A DNA stretch of 64,000 nt from Candidatus Rickettsia kotlanii (GTDB taxonomy: Bacteria > Pseudomonadota > Alphaproteobacteria > Rickettsiales > Rickettsiaceae), in NCBI GenBank assembly GCA_030295365.1, contig AP027062.1, positions 330,001 to 394,000 of the forward strand. Direction: 5' to 3'. Below are positions 28,968 through 37,606 of the stretch, in pieces (position 1 is the stretch's first letter; each line of letters begins with the position of its first letter). The notes under the pieces are model-generated. The model made no database searches, was not told where the DNA came from, and saw only the letters and a program-made list of their open reading frames with translations. Both the position numbers and the translations under genes were made by a program.

Positions 28968-29606
28968 ATGAAAAAAATATTTTTTCTAATCATTATTTAT
29001 CTTTTTGTGAATTCAAGCTTCGCATTTGGGGCAGATGATAAAACAGCTATTTCGGAGCTAAAAACTTATCTACATACGATAAAATCGGTTGCGATAGATT
29101 TTACTCAAAAAGATTCGTACGGTAAAATAGTTAAAGGAAAATTACTGATCCATAAACCTTATAATTTTAGATGTAATTATTATCCTCCTTTCCCTTTAGT
29201 TATAATAGGTACTAAAAATTTCGTATCGATGTATGATTACGATATGGAGCAAGTAAGTCGTATTAATAGAAGCGAAAATACATTTAATTTTTTATTAGAA
29301 GATAATGGGCATTTCGACAAGGATTTTGTTTTTGAATCAGTAATTAACGAAAGAAATATTTCTAAAATTACTATCTATCATACTCTAACGGAAAAACGTA
29401 GCGAAATTACTTTTAATAAAACTACTCAACAAATTGAAGCATTAAAAATATTTGAAGATAATAATATAGTCACTATTACTTTTGATAAAATAGCTCAAGT
29501 ACAAAAATTTTCCGATGATTTGTTTAAATTAAAAAACCCTGAAATATTCGGTCCTCCTGCAAGATTAACAAAATCGGAAATAGAAAAAAAATATATTGTT
29601 TCTTGA
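28968..29606 (+). CDS. lolA: Outer-membrane lipoprotein carrier LolA
   Basis: Periplasmic chaperone moving lipoproteins from LolCDE to the outer membrane. An N-terminal signal peptide (MKKIFFLIIIYLFVNSSFAF, with cleavage probably after SSFA or FGA) precedes a LolA-fold domain: LKTYLHTIKSVAIDFTQKDS, KGKLLIHKPYNFRCNYYPPF and a terminal VTITFDKIAQVQKF. 212 residues is normal. The 4.5S RNA gene starts 24 bases downstream. Confidence 0.88.
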   Translation: MKKIFFLIIIYLFVNSSFAFGADDKTAISELKTYLHTIKSVAIDFTQKDSYGKIVKGKLLIHKPYNFRCNYYPPFPLVIIGTKNFVSMYDYDMEQVSRINRSENTFNFLLEDNGHFDKDFVFESVINERNISKITIYHTLTEKRSEITFNKTTQQIEALKIFEDNNIVTITFDKIAQVQKFSDDLFKLKNPEIFGPPARLTKSEIEKKYIVS

Positions 29607-29629
29607 AAATAAACAGGTTATGTTAATTA

Positions 29630-29714
29630 TGCTAGTAGTGGGCATTGTACCTGTTTAGTCGGTCAGGTCTGAAAGGAAGCAGCCAGAATGGGATGCAATG
29701 GGTCATTACTAGCA
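29630..29714 (+). ncRNA. ffs: 4.5S signal recognition particle RNA
   Basis: The conserved domain IV core is present at about 29660-29685, with the Ffh-binding GGTCAGGTCTGAAAGGAAGC loop followed by agcc. The molecule folds into one hairpin: the 5' end tgctagta is exactly complementary to the 3' end tactagca, and internal arms pair too. About 85 nt, the small bacterial SRP RNA type. Confidence 0.93.
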
Positions 29715-29760
29715 TTATTCTAATTTTAATGTCATTTCTATAGCAAGACGGCTCGTTTTA

Positions 29761-29895
29761 TGTCATTCCCGCGAAAGCAGGAATTCAGTAAAACATATAA
29801 AAAATAAATTTTTATATGTTTATTTTACAAAATACGTATTTTGTAGCAATTTAAGGTTATTTTCTCTAGATTCCCGCTTTCTCGCGGGAATGACA
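29761..29895. repeat. Palindromic element, family B, full length
   Basis: Left end tgtcattcccgcgaaagcag and right end cccgctttctcgcgggaatg are inverted copies; the middle includes a second dyad (acaaaatacgtattttgt). At 135 bases this is the best-preserved B copy here and a good reference for the others. It lies between the SRP RNA gene and dnaX. Confidence 0.85.
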
Positions 29896-29955
29896 TGGAA
29901 CCATGCAATAAAGCCAGTTTTCTGCTAAAATAACATAAAAAGTCTTATAACTATA

Positions 29956-31485
29956 GTGCTAGATATAAATTCATCAAATCAATATATTCCTTTTGCAAGG
30001 AAATATCGTCCTAGTAACTTTGCCGAACTTCATGGGCAAGAGGTATTAGTCAAAGTTTTAAGCTATACTATTTTAAACGATAGGCTTGCCGGAAGCTATC
30101 TTTTAACAGGTATTAGAGGAGTCGGTAAAACTACTTCCGCCCGAATTATTGCTAAAGCCGTAAACTGTTCTGCTTTAATTACCGAAAATATGACTATTAA
30201 AACATGTGAAGAATGTACGAATTGCATCAGCTTTAATAATCATAATCACCCTGATATAATCGAAATTGATGCGGCAAGTAAAACTAGCGTAGATGATATA
30301 CGTAGAATTATAGAATCCGCCGAGTATAAGCCCCTACAAGGTAAGCATAAAATCTTCATTATTGATGAGGTACATATGCTCTCTAAAGGGGCATTTAATG
30401 CACTTCTTAAGACACTGGAAGAACCGCCACCTCATATAATGTTTATCTTTGCAACGACGGAAGTACAAAAGATACCTGCAACTATTATCTCAAGATGTCA
30501 ACGTTATGATTTAAGACGGTTAAGTTTTGAAGAGATTTTTAAGCTACTTGAATATATAACTAAGCAAGAAAATTTAAAAACCGATATAGAAGCACTAAGA
30601 ATTATAGCTTACAAATCGGAAGGGTCGGCACGTGATGCAGTCTCTATTTTAGATCAAGCAGCTAGTATGTCGGCGAAATCTGACAATATAATTAGTCCTC
30701 AAGTAATTAATCAAATGCTTGGGCTTGTCGATAGTTCGGTTATAATAGAATTTGTCGAATGTATTATCCACAGAGAGACGGAAAAAGCTATAAATTTAAT
30801 AAATAAACTTTACGGTTCTTCGGTTAATCTTGAAATTTTTATAGAATCGGCATCAGATTTTATTGCTTATCTTAATAAAGTAAAAATGTTACCTAATTAT
30901 AGTTTGCCTATATATGAATCATTTAATGATAGAACTAAAAGTATATTAGATAAAACCAGCTTGCCACACTTATCAATCTTATGGCAAATATATAATAAGG
31001 GAGTAGGGGAAATAAAAATTTCCTATAACCAACTAACAGAAACAGAAATGTTAGTTATAAAATCTATATATTCAACGTCGCTACCCTTGTTTACAGATTT
31101 TGACGGTAATAATCAAAATTTAAATCAATCAATTAATCCGGAAATAAAAAAAAAATTTGAAATTGTAGATTTTCTTGAATATTTATATAAAAATAATGAG
31201 ATAGATATATATTATTTCCTGCTCAATCATACGGAACTTAAAAATCTCAGTAATAATAGATTAGAGTTCGTAAGTCTTGAAGTTACAAGCAAAATAAAAA
31301 GACAAATAGAAGATTTGTTAGCTGCTTTTACTAATGAAAAGTTTGAGATAGTAATAATAAAAGAACAGAACAAGCAAACCTTAAAGAATCAGTTAATTGG
31401 TAAGATTGAAGCAAGTAACGATTTTGGTTTAATTAAAAAACATTTCCCAAATATAACAATTTCGGATATTTTACTTAAAAGCTAA
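29956..31485 (+). CDS. dnaX: DNA polymerase III subunit gamma/tau
   Basis: ATPase of the clamp loader that loads the beta clamp. AAA+ core: Walker A GIRGVGKTTSARI, a zinc module of cysteines (NCSALI, CEECTNC), Walker B IIDEVHMLS and the arginine-finger segment ISRCQRYDLRR; residues beyond about 370 are the tau-type extension. The likely start is GTG 29956. A run of ten A at 31146-31155 (residues 397-400) is notable: gain or loss of one A would bring a stop within a few codons, giving a gamma-like product of about 400 residues. Confidence 0.95.
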   Translation: MLDINSSNQYIPFARKYRPSNFAELHGQEVLVKVLSYTILNDRLAGSYLLTGIRGVGKTTSARIIAKAVNCSALITENMTIKTCEECTNCISFNNHNHPDIIEIDAASKTSVDDIRRIIESAEYKPLQGKHKIFIIDEVHMLSKGAFNALLKTLEEPPPHIMFIFATTEVQKIPATIISRCQRYDLRRLSFEEIFKLLEYITKQENLKTDIEALRIIAYKSEGSARDAVSILDQAASMSAKSDNIISPQVINQMLGLVDSSVIIEFVECIIHRETEKAINLINKLYGSSVNLEIFIESASDFIAYLNKVKMLPNYSLPIYESFNDRTKSILDKTSLPHLSILWQIYNKGVGEIKISYNQLTETEMLVIKSIYSTSLPLFTDFDGNNQNLNQSINPEIKKKFEIVDFLEYLYKNNEIDIYYFLLNHTELKNLSNNRLEFVSLEVTSKIKRQIEDLLAAFTNEKFEIVIIKEQNKQTLKNQLIGKIEASNDFGLIKKHFPNITISDILLKS

Positions 31486-31504
31486 AAATATATAGGATAG
31501 AATT

Positions 31505-31828
31505 ATGGTAAATTTTAATCAGTTTTTAAAGCAAGCCCAATCAATGCAAAAGAAAATGCAAGAAGCTCAAGAGCAAATGGCAAATGCAAGATATACCGGT
31601 AAAGCCGGCGGCGGACTTGTTGAGGTTATTGCAACCGGTAAAGGCGAAGTTGACAAGATTTCAATTGATGAATCTTTATTAAAAGCAGAAGAAAAAGAAA
31701 TGCTTGAGGATTTAATTAAAGTTGCCTTTAATGATGCTCAACAAAAATGTGATGAAGATTCTCAAAATTCTTTATCAGGAGCTTTAAACGGTATGAGCTT
31801 ACCACCAGGCTTTAAAATGCCGTTTTAA
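31505..31828 (+). CDS. YbaB/EbfC nucleoid-associated protein
   Basis: Small dimeric DNA-binding protein of 107 residues, almost always encoded just after dnaX, as here (19 bases downstream). It has the N-terminal coiled helix (MVNFNQFLKQAQSMQKKMQE), the GGGLVEVIATGKGEVDKISI beta part and the flexible C-terminus LPPGFKMPF. Probably co-transcribed with dnaX. Confidence 0.94.
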   Translation: MVNFNQFLKQAQSMQKKMQEAQEQMANARYTGKAGGGLVEVIATGKGEVDKISIDESLLKAEEKEMLEDLIKVAFNDAQQKCDEDSQNSLSGALNGMSLPPGFKMPF

Positions 31829-31860
31829 CACGGCTCTTATGTCATTCTTACAAAGATCGT

Positions 31861-32016
31861 GTTGAGTGGATACAAGTCGTTATTGCACGCGAACATTAGT
31901 GAGCGTGGCAATCTCAGGAATTCTTCCCAAGATTGTAAATTTCCTCACAATGACGGAAAAACTGCTCCACGCAACAACGTCTTTAGTCACTTAGCTCATG
32001 ACGATTTGGTATCCAT
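31861..32016. repeat. Palindromic element, family A with long outer arms
   Basis: Core: gttattgcacgcgaacattag ends, shown from cgaacattagtgagcgtggc to ctcacaatgac. Outer parts are gagtggatacaagtcg on the left and gacgatttggtatccat on the right, giving the extended layout (ggatac.aa.tcg-core-cgatttggtatcc) also seen at 46314. It fills the gap after ybaB. Confidence 0.75.
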
Positions 32017-32069
32017 ATTTATTCACAAAATATCATCACAATAGGATGTATCGTTAAGCTCTGTTTGTG

Positions 32070-32604
32070 CTATCTCAGGCAAAAGTTGTCATCATTATAT
32101 ATTTCTTTATATTTCAATAGCGTTTTATCCCTAAGAGAAGGGATAATCATATCGTTTAGTTTATCTAATTTTTCTTTTTCTGTTAGCTCTTTTTTACCGG
32201 TTTCTAAAAAACTTTTCAAATTACGAGCATCTTGTAGATAAAGTTTAACAACATCAATATTATAATTAGTATCCAAAAGTTTTATTTCCAAGCTATAAAT
32301 TCTATTAATTTTTCAAATGAAAATTTCTACTAAACCTTCCATTTCTACATTCTTCTGCCAATTTATGAAAATCATCTTCACAATTTACGTCATCAGGATT
32401 AGTCTCTGTCTTAAGTAGTATTTAAATTATATTTTCTTTACTTAGAATAGAAGCTATATGTAGAGGTGTATCATCGTGTTCATTTAGTGGTACTGCTGCA
32501 AACTCATTAGAAACAGCTATCTTATTATTGACAAGTTCTTTGATCTTGTCTTCATTGTAAATAGCATTAAACAAATTGATTTCGTCATATTTAGATTTAT
32601 ACAT
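32070..32604 (-). pseudogene. Ankyrin-repeat protein, decayed
   Basis: From ATG 32604 the frame reads MYKSKYDEINLFNAIYNEDK and EHDDTPLHIASILSKENII, an ankyrin-repeat consensus (DTPLHIA), then a TAA at about 32422. The same frame continues ILLKTETNPDDVNCEDDFHK before further stops, and the last part (MEIKLLDTNYNIDVVKLYLQ onward, 32291-32070) is open in another frame. Ankyrin proteins of Rickettsia are often host-directed; this copy cannot be made intact. Confidence 0.65.
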
Positions 32605-32715
32605 AAAACCTCTTTTATTTAAAACAGGCATGTTAGCACTTTTTGATATAAAAATCAAAAAATAATTAACAATTTAACTATTTATTAAAAAGGAAATTTG
32701 TAAAAAATATTTCCA

Positions 32716-32850
32716 AAGCGGTGTATAGAAAGGAATTTAAAGGATACACAGAAGCATTTGCCGCTGCAGCATATATAGAAATACGTGAAGATTAGGGATG
32801 ATGATCGACATACAAATTGCCTTTAGAAGCAAGTTATGCAGGAAGTCTAA
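32716..32850 (+). repeat. RPE1-like element remnant
   Basis: In the + frame the DNA encodes EFKGYTEAFAAAAYIEIRED, stops, then STYKLPLEASYAGSL. That ending is the peptide I associate with the rickettsial palindromic element RPE1, which is translated in many rickettsial proteins. Here it holds stop codons and sits against the end of the retropepsin gene, so it looks like an intergenic relic. Confidence 0.55.
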
Positions 32851-33545
32851 TAACTCAAGATCAATAAATCCTTATCAACCCTGAAACCTTTGAAACGCTC
32901 AAGTAGCGACATACCAAGAAGCGAAATATCAAGGTCACCAAGACCTACATGTCCTTTGATGTTCTTAAATTCCGTACCGATTACTACACTATTTAAGGTT
33001 ATAGGGGCGGCTTTATTTTCACCGTTAGCTGTTAGATAAGTTCTAGTATATTTTAATTTAGTTAAGTCAAAGCCTAATTTTTGAGCATCTTCTTTAGTTA
33101 AAGCTATATCACTTGCCCCTGTATCTACCATAAATTTTATTTTAACGTTATTTACAAAAGCATTGATATAAAAATGCCCATCTCTGCTACGGGCTATAAT
33201 AATTTCTCCGACTTCAGTAGACCATTTATATGATGGAATTAAAGCAGACATTACTCTATGATAAGCGTAGTTCAGCTCAAACCTAAAAGCATAACCAGTT
33301 ATTATAACTAAGAAAATTACTGCCCATATTGCTAATTGCAAACAAAATCTGCGTATTTCATTCTGGCTAATAGTACTGTAGTAAATTATACTAAATAATA
33401 TTAATAATGACGCACAAAAACTCCCTATATTTTGTGGTGCTTTAAAAAATTTTGGATAATGTTGATTGATATATTTGTATAATAAACCTGTTACAATTAC
33501 AGTGCTGCAAATGATAAAAATAAGTTTTATAAGTTTTTTATTCAT
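32847..33545 (-). CDS. Retropepsin-like aspartic protease (APRc type)
   Basis: Inner-membrane aspartic protease of the retroviral type. Three hydrophobic helices (starting MNKKLIKLIFIICSTVIVTG) anchor a C-terminal domain with the catalytic KFMVDTGASDIALTKEDAQK and the ILG-like flap partner HVGLGDLDISLLGMSLLERF. 232 residues from ATG 33545, which matches the R. conorii APRc protein as I remember it, thought to cut surface autotransporters. The frame is open to 33602 but ATG 33545 fits the family start. It looks intact. Confidence 0.85.
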   Translation of the reverse strand: MNKKLIKLIFIICSTVIVTGLLYKYINQHYPKFFKAPQNIGSFCASLLILFSIIYYSTISQNEIRRFCLQLAIWAVIFLVIITGYAFRFELNYAYHRVMSALIPSYKWSTEVGEIIIARSRDGHFYINAFVNNVKIKFMVDTGASDIALTKEDAQKLGFDLTKLKYTRTYLTANGENKAAPITLNSVVIGTEFKNIKGHVGLGDLDISLLGMSLLERFKGFRVDKDLLILSY

Positions 33546-33604
33546 ATAATATACTACAAGTAAATAAAGAATAGATATACGAAGTTCTATCTGAGTATAC
33601 AATT

Positions 33605-34515
33605 TTAATCTATATAATCAAACCAAAGTCCCAGCCCATTTTTAAGTGGAAAACTACCTTCCTGGTTCACTAGAATAATAATTCTAAGTTCTTCTGACGG
33701 TATGAAGCCAATAAAAGAATTAATACCATTAATTTATAGCCTGAGTGAAAAATTAAATCCTTATTTGAGCGTCCTTTTACTTTAAGAATACACCATCCAA
33801 GAGCATAATATGACTCAATCATTTTTTGATCAATAGGCCAAATCAGTTGCCATTTAAATCCAAAAACATCTTTGTTTGATTTTACTCTTTTATACATACG
33901 ATCTAAAGTACTTTTAGCAATAATATTCGGTTTATAACCAAAACTAAGTGTGAATATTTCAATCATTCCATCTATCGATGCAAAAATACCGGCAGATGTA
34001 GGTACCGTTTTAAAGCTTCTTCAAGTAAACTAAAAACTATGTTACTATACTTTACTTATAGCATTGCCCGGGTTTACAACTAGCTTGTTGTTTTTTTAGC
34101 AACACTAAAAGCTTTGAGCGATTCATTCCTTGCTCAATTTCAATATTTCCTGAGAATTTGATAACCTGTTGTATGGCTTAAAATATTATTAAGACTAATA
34201 GCATTTTTTAGGTATAATAATTTGAATTTAATCTCAACTTTCTTGATCTACCATTAATGCAATTGCCGTTGCTGAAACAGCTTTTGAAACTGATGCTAAA
34301 GGAAATAAAGTTTCTATTACCTTTCTGATTTCTAAACGTTGTTTTATAAATAACTTCACCTTTGTATAAAATTGCAATTGCTTCTCCTTGTAATTCTTCT
34401 TTTTGCAATTCAAGCTTTTTAGTTTTTGCGGTAATTCTACTCGTATCTGTGCCAAAACTGTACAATGTGATAATAGTAACATTATACTAAAAAATAGGAT
34501 AAACTGTTTACTCAT
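33605..34515 (-). pseudogene. Class C beta-lactamase-like serine hydrolase, decayed
   Basis: Starts at ATG 34515 with a signal peptide (MSKQFILFFSIMLLLSHCTV), then changes frame to LQKEELQGEAIAILYKGEVI and back to FPLASVSKAVSATAIALMVD, where SVSK is the catalytic SxxK. Later pieces are MIEIFTLSFGYKPNIIAKST (33966), SYYALGWCILKVKGR and, after another shift, FIGFIPSEELRIIILVNQEG to the stop at 33605. Several frameshifts and missing middle sequence rule out function. Fits the AmpC/penicillin-binding family. Confidence 0.75.
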
Positions 34516-34540
34516 ATGGCGATATTATTTATTGATTCTA

Positions 34541-34655
34541 TGTCATTCTTACGAAAGCAGGAATCCAGCTTTCTAAACAAATTATATACTAAATTTTCAT
34601 ATGATTTTTTTATTTTTACCATTTTTTACTAGATTCCCGCTTTCACGGGAATGAC
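34541..34655. repeat. Palindromic element, family B, at the end of an antitoxin relic
   Basis: tgtcattcttacgaaagcag at the left and cccgctttcacgggaatgac at the right are inverted copies. Read leftward it supplies the codons CHSRESGNLVKNGKNKKII that end the stbD pseudogene, so it appears to have inserted in or next to that gene. Confidence 0.8.
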
Positions 34656-34903
34656 AAAAGCTACTTTTAACCACTATTGCCTTTTCTTTATCTTTTAATC
34701 TAATAGTAGCAAGCTCTAATAAATATTTGTCATCTAAAGCTTCAATAATTTGCTCATATAAATTCAGCCGGAATTAGATAAGCAGTCGGTTTATTATGAT
34801 TTAATAAGGCAACAGGCGCACCACTTGCCTTATCCAATAATGCAGTAGGGCTTTTTTTAAATTCTGATATACTAACTGCTAGATTTGCATAAATATGTTC
34901 CAT
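34597..34903 (-). pseudogene. Phd/StbD-type antitoxin, frameshifted, tail from a repeat
   Basis: From ATG 34903 the frame gives MEHIYANLAVSISEFKKSPT, ALLDKASGAPVALLNHNKPT, AYLIPAEFI and a TGA. One base earlier in frame it continues YEQIIEALDDKYLLELATIR, LKDKEKAIVV, the end of a StbD/Phd-family antitoxin, and then runs into repeat-encoded residues to a stop at 34597. A single extra base near 34755 explains it. No partner toxin gene is visible next to it. Confidence 0.7.
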
Positions 34904-34919
34904 TATTGATTCCAAGTAA

Positions 34920-35045
34920 ACGAAGAAAGTTATACGAAGATCAACTTGGAAAAGAGCAAGGAGTCTGCAAGACTAGGAGCAGAGCGTATCCTTAATACGT
35001 GGCTACCTGCAAACTTATTTAGACGACACGTAGCCAATTTTAAGT
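34920..35045. repeat. Candidate palindromic element of another family
   Basis: Two matched dyads are nested: gtatcc at 34988 pairs with ggatac at about 35051, and inside it tggctac pairs with gtagcca. No open frame is present. The sequence differs from families A, B and C. It occupies the gap between the antitoxin relic and glnQ; another genome would be needed to show it is dispersed. Confidence 0.4.
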
Positions 35046-35119
35046 TCATTGAGGATACATATAATTAATACTAAATTAAATACTAATTATAGGCTATAAT
35101 TTTATCTTTATCAAGAAAA

Positions 35120-35842
35120 TCACATTAAATCGCCGATATTCTCTAAAAACAACTTAGCTCGATGCGATGCCGGTTTATTAAAAAAATCCTCGGCAGGCTG
35201 ATTTGCTAAAATCTGTCCTTGATCCATAAAAATAACACGATCCGCTATTAATTTTGCAAACTTCAAATGGTGCGTGACCACTACCATGCTCATTTGATCT
35301 TTTAATAAATTTATATTCTCTATAACATCTTTAATATTTTCAGGATCGAGTGCCGAAGTCGGTTCATCGAATAACAAAACTTTCGGCTTCATCATTAAAG
35401 CCCTTGCTATTGCGGTGCGTTGCTTCTGCCCTCCTGATAGGCTTGCCGGATATGAGTCAAATTTTTGCGTTAGCTTAAATTTTGCAAGCAATTCCTTTGC
35501 CATAGAAATTGCTTGTTCTTTTGGCAAATTTAAAACATTTACCGGCGTATAGATTAGGTTTTTTCCTACCGTTAAATGCGGGAATAAATTAAAATTTTGA
35601 AAAACCATACCAACTTTTAAACGAAGCTTTCTTCTATCTTTAAGCAATAGCTTCTTCCCGTCTACCAAAAAAGTACCGCTACTTGGTTCTTCTAAATTAT
35701 TTAAAATTCTAAGCAGAGTAGTTTTACCGCTTCCCGAAGGACCGATTATTACAGTAGTTTCCTTAGTAGTAAAACTTAAATCAATATTCTTAATTGCATA
35801 ATTCTTGCCATAACGCTTACAAACTTTTTCTAAAATAATCAT
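35120..35842 (-). CDS. glnQ: Polar amino-acid ABC transporter ATPase (GlnQ-like)
   Basis: ATP-hydrolysing subunit of an amino-acid importer, probably glutamine. 240 residues with Walker A IIGPSGSGKTTLLRIL, Q-loop VFQNFNLFPHL, signature LSGGQKQRTAIARAL, Walker B VLLFDEPTSALDPE and the H-loop VVVTHHLKFA. The permease and binding protein are not adjacent, so it must pair with products encoded elsewhere. It starts 3 bases after the stop of the MBL hydrolase gene. Confidence 0.9.
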   Translation of the reverse strand: MIILEKVCKRYGKNYAIKNIDLSFTTKETTVIIGPSGSGKTTLLRILNNLEEPSSGTFLVDGKKLLLKDRRKLRLKVGMVFQNFNLFPHLTVGKNLIYTPVNVLNLPKEQAISMAKELLAKFKLTQKFDSYPASLSGGQKQRTAIARALMMKPKVLLFDEPTSALDPENIKDVIENINLLKDQMSMVVVTHHLKFAKLIADRVIFMDQGQILANQPAEDFFNKPASHRAKLFLENIGDLM

Positions 35843-35845
35843 AAA

Positions 35846-36610
35846 CTAGACCGTAAATTTATAACCGTCATAAAGCGGCTTAACGTTATTTGGAAGCATT
35901 TTCGTAATCTCATGATAATCTATCGTGTGTCTCATATTGGTTAATAATATCTGCTCAGGTTTATATTTTTCACGCCATTCTAGAACTTTATCAAGCCCTG
36001 CATGATTCGGATTTGATTTATAATCCATACAATCTAATATCCATATTTTTATATCTTTTAAAAATTTATCTGATTCAGGAGGAAAATCGATTACATCGGG
36101 CGAATAAACAAAATCACCTATACGTAAGCCCAAACTATCTATAGGACCGTGATGCTGTCTAAAAAATTGTATTTCGATAGTATTAATCTTAATTTTATCA
36201 AAAAAACTAACAGATTGAGTTGTGAACAGTCGCCCAAGCTTAAATAACTTATTGTTAAATAGATAATCAAATTTTGTATGGAGCTTTGCCGTACTATCGT
36301 AATCTGTATAGATTTCAAATGGCTTGCCTTGCATAAAAGTAAATACTCGTAAATCATCGATACCGTTAACGTGATCGGAATGATAATGTGTTAATATAGC
36401 ACAATCGAGCTTATTTAGCTTTTCTCGTAATAGTTGATTTCTAATATCAAAACCGAAATCAACTAATATTTGACTATTTTCATCGTTAATATATATTGTT
36501 GATCTAGTCCTTTTATTGTATTTTGAAGGAGATGTGCAAGTACTACAATCGCACCCGATCATCGGTACGCCTACAGATGCTCCACACCCAAGTATTGTTA
36601 CTTGTAACAT
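35846..36610 (-). CDS. MBL-fold metallo-hydrolase (PhnP-like)
   Basis: Metallo-beta-lactamase-fold enzyme of 254 residues. It begins LQVTILGCGASVGVPMIGCD and has CDCSTCTSPSKYNKRTRST, as PhnP-type cyclic phosphodiesterases have, then the metal motif LTHYHSDHVNGIDDLR and later FFRQHHGPIDSLGLRI, VYSPDVIDF and MRHTIDYHE. The cysteines could hold the structural zinc of PhnP. Substrate unknown; paired with glnQ and divergent from the PAP2 gene. Confidence 0.85.
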   Translation of the reverse strand: MLQVTILGCGASVGVPMIGCDCSTCTSPSKYNKRTRSTIYINDENSQILVDFGFDIRNQLLREKLNKLDCAILTHYHSDHVNGIDDLRVFTFMQGKPFEIYTDYDSTAKLHTKFDYLFNNKLFKLGRLFTTQSVSFFDKIKINTIEIQFFRQHHGPIDSLGLRIGDFVYSPDVIDFPPESDKFLKDIKIWILDCMDYKSNPNHAGLDKVLEWREKYKPEQILLTNMRHTIDYHEITKMLPNNVKPLYDGYKFTV

Positions 36611-36624
36611 AAATATTTAAAATA

Positions 36625-37272
36625 ATGTTTGAAGTTTTTTATAATTTTTTCGGCTTAAATCAAAAAATATTCTTATTTTTGAATAAAATTACTAATATCG
36701 GCTTTATATCTTATTTTTTTAAAATAATTTCGTTTTGTTTTAATATCTCTAATTTTGCCTTAATATATATTTTATACTGTATATATTTTTATATTCAATT
36801 AAAGAAAACCAAAAATGATAAGAAGCAGCAAAATAAATTCTGGCACAATTATAATAAGTTAGTTGAAATCGGTATAATATACGGGACATTCGGTTTAATT
36901 TTTACCGCTCTTAAATTTTCAGTTAATTTCCCTCGCCCTTATTGCAGTCTTCCTGTAGATAGTTTCATGACCATAATAAATACTGCAAACGAAAGATGCT
37001 TTTCAAGCTTTCCAAGCAGCCACGCAGCTCTTAGCATGTTAGTAACGTATTTTGCTTGGAATTATATAAAATTACCATTAAAAATCTTAATGATTTGTGT
37101 TATTATGCTCGTGTCTTTATCTCGCATAAGCCTTGCTATGCATTACCCAAGTGATATAATCTACAGCATTATTATTGCATTTATAACAATACTGATAGGT
37201 AAGTTAATTTATCGCAGCTTTGCAAATCATATAATAAGAAAGATCGGGGATTTTCTATTAATGAGGCAGTAA
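36625..37272 (+). CDS. PAP2-family membrane phosphatase
   Basis: Integral membrane lipid phosphatase of 215 residues. All three PAP2 motifs are present and in order: KFSVNFPRP (K-x6-RP), SFPSSHAAL (PSGH-like) and SRISLAMHYPSD (SR-x5-H-x3-D). Five to six hydrophobic helices surround them. Plausible substrates are undecaprenyl pyrophosphate, lipid A or phosphatidate; nothing here decides. Starts 14 bases from the divergent MBL gene. Confidence 0.88.
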   Translation: MFEVFYNFFGLNQKIFLFLNKITNIGFISYFFKIISFCFNISNFALIYILYCIYFYIQLKKTKNDKKQQNKFWHNYNKLVEIGIIYGTFGLIFTALKFSVNFPRPYCSLPVDSFMTIINTANERCFSSFPSSHAALSMLVTYFAWNYIKLPLKILMICVIMLVSLSRISLAMHYPSDIIYSIIIAFITILIGKLIYRSFANHIIRKIGDFLLMRQ

Positions 37273-37305
37273 TTTTAAGAAAAAATAAGTTTTTAATATG
37301 CGCGC

Positions 37306-37326
37306 TACAATGTAACTAACTACATT
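37306..37326 (+). promoter_or_regulatory. Operator and -10 candidate of relB relic
   Basis: AATGTA-N6-TACATT is a perfect dyad at 37309-37326, and TACAAT at 37306-37311 could be the -10 box overlapping it, 18 bases before the relB ATG. This is the usual place for RelB autoregulation. No strong -35 is visible. Confidence 0.4.
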
Positions 37327-37343
37327 ATTGAAAGAAGATTTTT

Positions 37344-37606
37344 ATGTCTGCTGATTCTATTGCGCGAGCCCGTATTAATGAAGACGTGAAAGAAGAAGCA
37401 GCTTTAGTGTTTGCTGCTATGGGACTTGCTTTATCTGATGCTGTTCGTATGCTGTTATTTCGTGTTGCTCGTGAAAAAGCATTACCGTTTGAGCACTTAT
37501 CCCAAATGATGAAACAATTAAAGCTATGAAAGCTGCAAGAAGCGGCAAATTAGTTCATGTTGATAATATCAATAATTTGTTATCTGATTTAAATGAGAAC
37601 GATTAA
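37344..37606 (+). pseudogene. RelB/DinJ-type antitoxin, frameshifted
   Basis: MSADSIARARINEDVKEEAA, then ALSDAVRMLLFRVAREKALP, is a ribbon-helix-helix DinJ/RelB protein. At about 37500 one base is missing: the frame runs into a TGA at 37527, while the other frame gives PNDETIKAMKAARSGKLVHV and DNINNLLSDLNEND to TAA 37606, the toxin-neutralising part. The DNA-binding half (61 residues) could still be made and might repress. Confidence 0.75.

Noticed and set aside
29761-29895. CRISPR array or insertion-sequence ends
   Set aside because: Copies are dispersed single palindromes with no regular spacers, no transposase and no cas genes in the window.
34754-34903. Functional 49-residue antitoxin
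   Set aside because: The frame ends by a one-base shift before the conserved C-terminal part, and no toxin gene is adjacent.
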